Assembly (NCBI GenBank): GCA_030590185.1
Contig: JAUUZB010000420.1
Coordinates: 1-5,098, forward strand
Length of the DNA stretch: 5,098 bases
Direction of reading: 5' to 3'
From: Deltaproteobacteria bacterium
GTDB taxonomy: Bacteria > Myxococcota > XYA12-FULL-58-9 > JAUUZB01
A model generated the notes under the pieces. It did no database searches, was not told the origin of the DNA, and saw only the letters and a program-made list of their open reading frames with translations. A program made the position numbers and the translations under genes. Shown here piece by piece: positions 1-5,098 of the stretch (its first letter is position 1; each line of letters starts with the position of its first letter).

Positions 1-176
1 AGGAGATCGTCCGTCAGGCCACCGCCACCCTGGAACGCGACCTGATCATCAAGGCCCTCGACGAAACCGGCGGCAACGTCACCCGCGCCGCCAATCTGCT
101 CGGCATTAGTCGCAAGGGCCTCCAGAATAAGATGAAGGAATTCGATCTTCGGGACCGAACCGGGGACGACGAGTAG
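1..176 (+). CDS. C-terminal end of NtrC-family / Fis-type transcriptional regulator (5' truncated)
   Basis: Only the last 57 codons are visible, in the frame beginning at base 3 and ending at TAG 174-176; the gene enters from the left edge. The fragment is a Fis-type helix-turn-helix. An initial helix ([16 protein letters not shown], visible residues 10-25) is followed by the recognition unit [20 protein letters not shown] (residues 27-46) and a short acidic tail, DRTGDDE. The pattern GGN-x-T-x-AA-x-LLGISR-x-x-L-x-x-K is the hallmark C-terminus of sigma-54 activators of the NtrC family. These normally carry receiver or sensory and AAA+ domains upstream. The visible part would bind enhancer-like DNA, but the AAA+ core is outside the window, so a shorter Fis-HTH response regulator without an AAA+ domain is also possible. 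No sigma-54 -24/-12 element (GG-N10-GC) was seen before the next gene, so its target is unknown. Confidence 0.9.
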   Translation, partial: EIVRQATATLERDLIIKALDETGGNVTRAANLLGISRKGLQNKMKEFDLRDRTGDDE

Positions 177-224
177 GCCGCCTGCGGCTTGCGCCAACAG
201 CCTGGACTGGCTAGAGTTTCATCT

Positions 225-1661
225 ATGCAGCGACGAGTTCTCTCCTTTTTTGCGGCACGCCGGTTGGGCACGCTCCTGAGTTGGGGAGCGGGCGTTGGCC
301 TGCTCCTTTCGACCTCTCTCGCGGGGGCGGCGGTGCGCACCGACGTGGCAGATGCGGTCGACACCATCGTCATCGGCGACACCGAGCGCGATGACCCGTT
401 CGATCTGTACATCGGCTCCAGCTTCGAGTTCGCCTTCCACTGGGGCAAGATCACCCGCGAACCGATCAACTTGCAGGGCCGCACCATCTCCGGCTGCGAC
501 GCCGCCGATAGTCGCCTGTGCCTGCCGGTCTACGAGCTGGCCTGGAGCCGCAACTACCAGCTGATGAACATCTACGGCGAGATCGGCATCTTCCACGATC
601 TCTCCACCACCGTAAGGATGCCGATCACCTTCAACGACAAGATCGAGTTCGCCTACGCCGACGGCGTCGATGCCGGAGTCAGCTCCGTCGACCGGGGCGT
701 GGGTGTCAACGGCACCATCTTCCCAGCCAACACGGTCGGCGCGCGCAGCGGCCCTGGCGCCTTGGAGTGGGGCTTCCGCTGGGCGCCCCTGAGCGACGAG
801 CGGGACGACAGCAAGCCCATGTGGGTGATCTACGGGCACTGGGCCATTCCGTACACCGCCGAGACCTACTACCCCGACGCAGGCGAGGCTACCGCCAACG
901 ACCGCGTCCAACCCGCCAGCGCCGACGATCCCGCGCCCATGGGGGACGGCGTCCACCGGCTCAAGGTCGGCCTCGCCTTCTCCCGCCGCATCGGCAACTT
1001 CGGTCTGATCGGGATCAGCAACCAGGAAGACCGCCGCGGCTACATCGACCCCTACTTCGACCTGTCCTTTACCGCGCCCTTCCCGACCAGCAGCCACTCC
1101 CCCGAGGCGCTGGTGATCATCGATGAGGTCCTGCCCTCGGGCAACGGGAGCTATTTTGGCTCGGCGCCCAGCTACCTCGGCGAGTTCGCCGCCGGCTTTG
1201 AGGTCGTCCCCTACGAGTCGTTGCGCGGCGGCCACAAAATCTCGATCGACATCGGTTTCCGCGGTTCCTTCTACACCAACGGCCGCAACTACTCAGAGCT
1301 CTCCATCCCCCTCAATGAGCTCACCTACACCGAGCAATACTTCCTGATGGGCGGTGAGATCGGGATCATCGCCGACATCGCCACCTATGTACGCTTCACC
1401 CTCGGCTTCCGGATCCAATACGGCAGCGAGCATTTCCTCACCATGGAGACCGCCGGCGAGGACCGGGACGGCAACAACCGGGTCGACGATCCGGCCGACG
1501 GACCCACCGACGACATCCGCAACCCCTACTACTGCGGCTACACCGACTCCGATACCTGCAGCACCGCCGGGGTCGCCTCCTACGACCAGATCGGTTACCG
1601 CTTCAAGAGCGAAGAGCAGGTCGTCGCCACCATCCTCACCAGCCTACTGATCACCTTCTGA
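225..1661 (+). CDS. Putative outer-membrane beta-barrel protein, family not recognised
   Basis: A 478-residue protein starting at ATG 225. An in-frame TTG at 189 would add 12 residues, but ATG 225 gives a textbook signal peptide: basic [13 protein letters not shown], a hydrophobic core around residues 15-32, and AGA ahead of a likely cleavage site near residue 35. A weak TAGAG (212-216) lies 8 nt upstream of the ATG. The mature chain alternates short aromatic/hydrophobic strands with Gly/Asp/Asn-rich turns (for example [15 protein letters not shown] and [17 protein letters not shown]) and ends in a terminal Phe (LLITF). Both are typical of outer-membrane barrels. It has exactly four cysteines, in two C-x7-C pairs (91/99 and 437/445). 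An Asp-rich stretch, [13 protein letters not shown] (413-425), resembles an EF-hand or thrombospondin-type calcium loop. Function is unknown: channel, receptor or structural protein are all open. The barrel call is inferred from sequence style; a periplasmic beta-rich protein is the main alternative. Confidence 0.75.
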   Translation: MQRRVLSFFAARRLGTLLSWGAGVGLLLSTSLAGAAVRTDVADAVDTIVIGDTERDDPFDLYIGSSFEFAFHWGKITREPINLQGRTISGCDAADSRLCLPVYELAWSRNYQLMNIYGEIGIFHDLSTTVRMPITFNDKIEFAYADGVDAGVSSVDRGVGVNGTIFPANTVGARSGPGALEWGFRWAPLSDERDDSKPMWVIYGHWAIPYTAETYYPDAGEATANDRVQPASADDPAPMGDGVHRLKVGLAFSRRIGNFGLIGISNQEDRRGYIDPYFDLSFTAPFPTSSHSPEALVIIDEVLPSGNGSYFGSAPSYLGEFAAGFEVVPYESLRGGHKISIDIGFRGSFYTNGRNYSELSIPLNELTYTEQYFLMGGEIGIIADIATYVRFTLGFRIQYGSEHFLTMETAGEDRDGNNRVDDPADGPTDDIRNPYYCGYTDSDTCSTAGVASYDQIGYRFKSEEQVVATILTSLLITF

Positions 1662-1668
1662 GCCCGCC

Positions 1669-1845
1669 GTGCGCCTCAAACCCCTGTTCATCGGCCTGGT
1701 CACCGGCATCGTCCTGGGCGCCGGGGGAATGTGGATCTACGGCCAGCAGCTGCGCGACAACGTCGCCGACGCCACCGAGGAGCTCGGCGACACCGTCCAG
1801 AACGTCGGCCAGAAGCTCGAGAAGACCGGGGACGAGCTCCGTTAG
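1669..1845 (+). CDS. Small single-pass membrane protein with amphipathic tail (YtxH-like layout)
   Basis: A 58-codon frame from GTG 1669 to TAG 1843-1845, 7 bp after the stop of the outer-membrane-type gene. The N-terminus MRLKPLFIGLVTGIVLGAGG reads as a positively charged start plus one Gly-rich transmembrane helix (about residues 5-23). It is followed by a polar helical tail, residues 26-58, rich in Asp/Glu/Lys/Gln with hydrophobic residues about every 3-4 positions (LRDNVADATEELGDTVQNVG and onward). This layout, a membrane anchor plus a charged LEA/apolipoprotein-like helix, resembles YtxH-type proteins, though I assign no family firmly. The reading frame, the tight spacing and the sensible membrane topology support a real gene. 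Against it, no clear Shine-Dalgarno is seen before the GTG, so translation may be coupled to the upstream stop. Likely co-transcribed with the preceding gene; the role is unknown. Confidence 0.62.
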   Translation: MRLKPLFIGLVTGIVLGAGGMWIYGQQLRDNVADATEELGDTVQNVGQKLEKTGDELR

Positions 1846-1870
1846 CCGCCGAGAGCGCTAAGCGGCGCGT

Positions 1871-1893
1871 GGGGTGGGCGTCTGGGCGACCCC
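1871..1893 (+). terminator. Weak hairpin after the envelope gene pair
   Basis: GGGGT at 1871-1875 can pair with ACCCC at 1889-1893 around a 13-nt loop containing two TGGGCG copies. It lies 25 bp past the stop of the small membrane-protein gene and has no T-tract. It could help end the upstream transcript, but the stem is only 5 bp and such pairs are common in GC-rich DNA. Confidence 0.15.
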
Positions 1894-1950
1894 TGCATCT
1901 TGGTGGTGACATTTCGCCTTGTCCCAGGCGGCGCGACGTGCTTTTCGTGC

Positions 1951-1969
1951 CTCCCTAAAGAGTTGGGAG
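1951..1969 (+). promoter_or_regulatory. Possible SD-sequestering hairpin in the mtnP leader
   Basis: The mtnP ribosome binding site is GGGAG at 1965-1969, 7 nt before ATG 1977. Directly upstream, CTCCC (1951-1955) is its exact complement. After a single bulged T (1956), AA (1957-1958) pairs with TT (1963-1964), closing an AGAG tetraloop (1959-1962). The result is a compact stem of 7 pairs with one bulge that buries the whole SD. This could lower or regulate translation of mtnP. It may also be chance, since CTCCC/GGGAG pairs arise easily at this base composition. No metabolite-binding riboswitch of known type was recognised in the rest of the 131-bp leader. Confidence 0.35.
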
Positions 1970-1976
1970 ACACACC

Positions 1977-2837
<861 letters not shown>

Positions 2838-2844
2838 GCCAAGC

Positions 2845-2890
2845 CAGGCGGCCTCGGTCGGCTCGCCCCGCCTGCGACCGATACCGCCTG
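2845..2890 (+). repeat. Interrupted inverted repeat (long hairpin) between mtnP and the acetyltransferase gene
   Basis: Two nested 7-bp perfect arms form one structure. CAGGCGG (2845-2851) pairs with CCGCCTG (2884-2890), and TCGGTCG (2854-2860) pairs with CGACCGA (2875-2881). They are separated by a 2x2 internal loop (CC/TA), with a 14-nt apical loop at 2861-2874. The apical loop contains a second copy of CCGCCTG (2868-2874) that could compete for the first arm. No T-tract follows, so it is not a classical intrinsic terminator. It may be a processing or 3'-end stability element for mtnP, a Rho-type end, a protein-binding palindrome, or an attenuator for the next gene, whose SD begins 9 nt after the last arm. 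Confidence 0.55.
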
Positions 2891-2898
2891 CCCGTGCT

Positions 2899-2902
2899 GG
2901 AG
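2899..2902 (+). promoter_or_regulatory. Ribosome binding site deciding the GTG start of the acetyltransferase
   Basis: GGAG at 2899-2902 sits 7 nt before GTG 2910, which fixes this start. Another GTG at 2894 is out of frame. The site lies just outside the 2845-2890 hairpin, so it should stay accessible even when the hairpin is folded. Confidence 0.6.
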
Positions 2903-2909
2903 CTGCCCC

Positions 2910-4079
2910 GTGACCATCATCGTCTCACCCGCAGCCAGCCCGGACGAGCTCGCTGAGTTCCGCCCACTCCTCGACCACACCTTCTCCCTCGGCGACCCTG
3001 GCTGGGACCGGTTTTGCGCGGTGATGCCGCCGGAGAACACGCTCCTCGCCCGCCTGGACGGTGAGTTGGTCGCCGGCCTGGCCCTCTATGACATGGGTCA
3101 GTGGTTCGGTGGACGCCGGATCCGCATGGCCGGGGTGACGAGCATCGCCGTCGCGCCCGAGTTACGCGGCGCGGGCATCGCGCGGAATCTGCTGACCCAC
3201 ACCCTGATCGAGCTGCAAAGACAACGGGTCCCGATCGCGGCGCTGCACCCGACCACCGAGAACGTCTGCCGGCGGGTAGGTTTCGCGGCCGGCGGACTGT
3301 GGACTCGATTCGTCGCCCCGGCGGACCAACTGCCGCGGGGGCACCGCGACCCATCGGTCTTTCCCCTCGAGCCCTCACACCGCGATGCGCTCGCCATCCT
3401 CGACCGGGAGCGGGGCAGGCTGAGCAACGGCAACCTCGACCGCAACGATGCCATCTGGCACCGGGTCCTGCACGACATCGACGCACGGCCGGTCCAGATC
3501 TACGGCGTGGGCACCGCGGACGGGCTGGAGGCCTACGTCATCTTCACCCAGCGCCAGGAGGATCTCGCTTGCGAGATCGAGATCAAGGACTGGGTGGCGA
3601 CCAATCGCAAAGCGGCCCTGCGACTCTGGACCTTCTTCGCCGACCACCGCTCCATGGTCACGAACCTGCGTTGGTGCGGCGATCACCGCGACACAATGTT
3701 GCTCGCTCTCCCGGAGCTTCCGGCGCGGGTCGAGCGCTGTCACCGTTGGATGCTCCGAATCGTGGACCTGCCCAGGGCCCTCGAGCACCGCGGCTACCCG
3801 CCGGTCCAAGTGGAGCTGCACATGGCGGTCACCGACGATATCCTAGAGAGCAACCAAGACCGCTTCATCCTCCGGCTCGAGCAGGGCAAGCCGACCGTCG
3901 AACGCGGGGGCCGAGCCGACCTGCGGCTCAACGTCCGCACCTTGGCGTCGCTCTACTCAGGCAACCACTCGGCCAGCCAGCTACGCAACATCGGCGAGAT
4001 CAACGCCAGCCCCGATACGGTGGCCAAGGCCGACATGCTGTTTGCCGGGCCAGCGCCGTGGATGCCAGATTACTTCTAG
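2910..4079 (+). CDS. Eis-family N-acetyltransferase (GNAT + GNAT + SCP2-like domains)
   Basis: A 389-residue protein with the three-part Eis architecture. An N-terminal GNAT fold (about 1-145) carries the acetyl-CoA motif SIAVAPELRGAGIARNLL (78-95, with RGAGIA as the pyrophosphate loop). A second, degenerate GNAT-like half follows (about 146-280, including CEIEIKDWVATNRKAALRLW). The C-terminal SCP2-like domain (about 281-389) begins near WMLRIVDLPRALEHRGY and ends in PWMPDYF. Family members such as mycobacterial Eis transfer acetyl groups to amines, including aminoglycosides and lysines. The terminal carboxylate (a Phe in Mycobacterium tuberculosis Eis, also Phe here) is thought to act as general base. 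Oddly, in the segment HPTTENVCRRVGFAAGG (113-129), the family's Tyr general acid (Y126 in the mycobacterial protein) aligns by eye with Phe125. The substrate is unknown. The gene lies 72 bp downstream of mtnP on the same strand but with a large hairpin between, so co-transcription is uncertain. Confidence 0.88.
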   Translation: MTIIVSPAASPDELAEFRPLLDHTFSLGDPGWDRFCAVMPPENTLLARLDGELVAGLALYDMGQWFGGRRIRMAGVTSIAVAPELRGAGIARNLLTHTLIELQRQRVPIAALHPTTENVCRRVGFAAGGLWTRFVAPADQLPRGHRDPSVFPLEPSHRDALAILDRERGRLSNGNLDRNDAIWHRVLHDIDARPVQIYGVGTADGLEAYVIFTQRQEDLACEIEIKDWVATNRKAALRLWTFFADHRSMVTNLRWCGDHRDTMLLALPELPARVERCHRWMLRIVDLPRALEHRGYPPVQVELHMAVTDDILESNQDRFILRLEQGKPTVERGGRADLRLNVRTLASLYSGNHSASQLRNIGEINASPDTVAKADMLFAGPAPWMPDYF

Positions 4080-4099
4080 CCTCGGGGCGCCCGACCGAC

Positions 4100-5098
4100 C
4101 TACTTGACGGTGAAGGGTCCGAAGGGGAAGTTCTTCACCGGCGCTCCCTTTTTGGAGGCCAAGAACTTCCACTTCCTCATCGAACGCGCGAAACAGGACG
4201 GCAGGGAGGTGCCCATGACCTTCGAGGGTCCGACCATGCGGGCGTTGGCCACCGAACCGTTCGGCTTGATGTCCCAATTTAGGATCAGCTTGTAGGTGCC
4301 AGGTACGATCTCGCCCTTGCTGCGGGCTGACTTCAGGCAGCCCATGACGCTCCCGGCGTTCTTCTTCACACCGCCCACGATGTCTTGGATGGAGAGCTTT
4401 TCCTTGACGTCCTTCTTGAAGACGTCATCCATGGAACCGCCGGACTTGCCACCGGACTTACCGCCCGACTTGCCGCCCGACTTACCGCCGGATTTGCCGC
4501 CACTCTTGCCGCCGGACTTGCCGCCGGACTTGCCGCCGGATTTGCCGCCACTCTTGACGCCACGGGAAGCGGTCGGAGTTGTGGCCGGCGCCGCGGCTGC
4601 TGCCGTGGTCCCGGCCGCAGGCACAGCGGCAACCGGGGCACCAGCCGCTGCTGGGGCCACCGCCACCGGGGGGCCTGCAGGAACGCCGGGCTGAGCCACT
4701 ATCGCCTGCGGTCGGTTGACGACCATAAAAACGACGAAGGCGAGCAGGCCGAGCACGGCCAGGCCGATGAAGCCGAAAAAGACGTAGATCCCCTTGAAGC
4801 CACCGCCACTGCTCGCCGCCGGTACCGGCGCTGGCATGGCGAAACCACCGCCGCTGCTGGCGAAGCCATCGGAGGCAGCCGCCGCAAAGGTGGGCGGCGC
4901 CGTGCCGCCGTTGCCCGCGCCTGGTGTGGGGCCGCCGAACAGATCGCCGCCCGCGCCAAAGGAGGGCATCCCGTCCGGCACCGGCGCGGCTGCGCCACCC
5001 CCGGCCGCGGCGGCCGGCTCCGGCTCGGAGACGAGCTCCTCCTGCACCAGACTCGACAGGGCGCTGGCCGCAGAGGGTTTCCAAGAGACGTCGGCGGC
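4100..5098 (-). CDS. AgmX/GltJ-like TonB-type envelope protein, 5' end beyond the window
   Basis: The frame runs leftwards from the window edge to TAG 4102-4100 with no stop in 332 codons. A GTG at 5047 is a possible start, but the open codons before it (AADVSWKPSAASALSSL) suggest a longer N-terminal, cytoplasmic part. Numbering from that GTG, a Gly/Ala/Pro-rich segment (11-84) is followed by one transmembrane helix, IYVFFGFIGLAVLGLLAFVV (87-106 and a little beyond). An Ala/Pro/Val linker (114-160) leads to nine SGGK repeats plus SGGS (166-205). The folded C-terminal domain (about 206-315) has Cys237 and Cys285 and the pattern GxV-(x)-A-(x)n-SC-(x)n-W-K-F. This is the layout of the AgmX/GltJ/PglI C-terminal domain proteins of myxobacteria. 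These are TonB-like proteins that span the periplasm, some acting in gliding motility; zinc-ribbon or GYF domains usual at the N-terminus would be off-window. Function here is inferred. It converges on the acetyltransferase gene with 20 bp between stops. Confidence 0.8.
   Translation of the reverse strand, partial: AADVSWKPSAASALSSLVQEELVSEPEPAAAAGGGAAAPVPDGMPSFGAGGDLFGGPTPGAGNGGTAPPTFAAAASDGFASSGGGFAMPAPVPAASSGGGFKGIYVFFGFIGLAVLGLLAFVVFMVVNRPQAIVAQPGVPAGPPVAVAPAAAGAPVAAVPAAGTTAAAAAPATTPTASRGVKSGGKSGGKSGGKSGGKSGGKSGGKSGGKSGGKSGGKSGGSMDDVFKKDVKEKLSIQDIVGGVKKNAGSVMGCLKSARSKGEIVPGTYKLILNWDIKPNGSVANARMVGPSKVMGTSLPSCFARSMRKWKFLASKKGAPVKNFPFGPFTVK
4433..4552 (-). repeat. 12-bp tandem repeat encoding (SGGK)9-SGGS
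   Basis: Ten head-to-tail 12-bp units in frame with the AgmX-like gene encode nine exact SGGK repeats and a terminal SGGS. Units differ mostly at synonymous positions (Ser TCC/TCG/AGT, Lys AAG/AAA, Gly GGC/GGT), so the protein sequence is kept while the DNA drifts. A 24-bp stretch at 4485-4508 is repeated exactly at 4533-4556, an offset of 48 bp (four units). This suggests at least one block duplication. The array gives a flexible lysine-rich linker of net charge about +10 between the membrane helix and the C-terminal domain. Confidence 0.9.

Noticed and set aside
177..188. GCCG/CGGC hairpin right after the regulator's stop codon as a terminator
   Set aside because: The stem is 4 bp with a 4-nt loop and only two T's follow. 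Such short palindromes are frequent in this base composition.
189..217. Possible sigma-70 promoter TTGCGC-N17-TAGAGT just before ATG 225
   Set aside because: Only 3/6 and 4/6 matches, and it would start transcription almost at the start codon. Too weak to annotate.
189..224. TTG start at 189 for the outer-membrane-type gene
   Set aside because: It would put 12 extra residues, including Pro and polar residues, before the basic start of the signal peptide. ATG 225 gives a normal signal peptide.
219..1235. Long minus-strand open frame (338 codons) opposite the outer-membrane-type gene
   Set aside because: Composition is Val/Gly/Ala/Asp-rich with no domain or signal, as expected for the antisense shadow of a GC-rich gene. 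The plus strand has a signal peptide and coherent barrel-like protein.
1846..1976. SAM/SAH-type riboswitch upstream of mtnP
   Set aside because: Considered because of the sulfur-metabolism gene, but no known aptamer core or multi-stem junction could be recognised by eye. Only the small SD hairpin and weak stems were found.
3101..4282. Plus-strand open frame of 393 codons overlapping the acetyltransferase and the 3' end of the convergent gene
   Set aside because: Arg/Pro/Gly-rich translation with no motifs. It lies in another frame of the clearly recognisable Eis-type gene and runs through its stop, so it is a high-GC shadow.
4433..4552. CRISPR-like or VNTR non-coding repeat
   Set aside because: The 12-bp units are contiguous with no spacers and stay in frame within a coding sequence.
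4296..4694. Plus-strand frame with LPPD repeats
   Set aside because: It is the complement of the SGGK repeat. The minus-strand reading has a transmembrane helix and a recognisable C-terminal domain, and synonymous drift is in the minus-strand frame.

Overview
The window is high-GC bacterial DNA (about two thirds G+C by eye, with strong G/C preference at third codon positions). The gene content points to the Myxococcota or a related deltaproteobacterial lineage. The clearest hint is a TonB-like protein with an AgmX/GltJ-type layout: low-complexity Ala/Pro/Gly regions, one membrane anchor and a C-terminal domain with two cysteines. The adjacent NtrC-type regulator and outer-membrane-protein genes fit this. 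The lineage is an inference from protein style, not from a marker gene.

Layout, left to right. (1) 1-176, plus strand: the 3' end of an NtrC/Fis-type regulator, showing only its DNA-binding helix-turn-helix. (2) 225-1661, plus: a secreted protein of 478 aa that looks like an outer-membrane beta-barrel; I do not recognise the family. (3) 1669-1845, plus: a 58-residue GTG-started gene for a small single-pass membrane protein with a polar amphipathic tail (YtxH-like in layout), 7 bp behind gene 2 and probably co-transcribed with it. (4) 1846-1976: a 131-bp leader in front of mtnP, in which the ribosome binding site can fold into a hairpin. (5) 1977-2837, plus: mtnP, S-methyl-5'-thioadenosine phosphorylase of the methionine salvage and polyamine by-product pathway. 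(6) 2845-2890: a long interrupted inverted repeat. (7) 2910-4079, plus: an Eis-type N-acetyltransferase with two GNAT folds and an SCP2-like C-terminal domain. (8) 4100-5098, minus: the 3' part of the AgmX/GltJ/TonB-like gene, convergent with gene 7 and carrying a 12-bp tandem repeat that encodes SGGK units; its 5' end lies beyond the window.

There is no CRISPR array, transposon, tRNA, rRNA or recognisable phage gene. The genes do not form an obvious single pathway. Genes 2 and 3 look like a small envelope operon, gene 5 is housekeeping metabolism, gene 7 is an acyltransferase of unknown substrate, and gene 8 is an envelope or motility-type energy-coupling protein. I see no convincing new multi-gene system. 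The points most worth a second look are the Eis homologue with Phe where the family's catalytic Tyr is expected, the two RNA-structure candidates flanking mtnP, the small membrane-protein gene, and the SGGK repeat.
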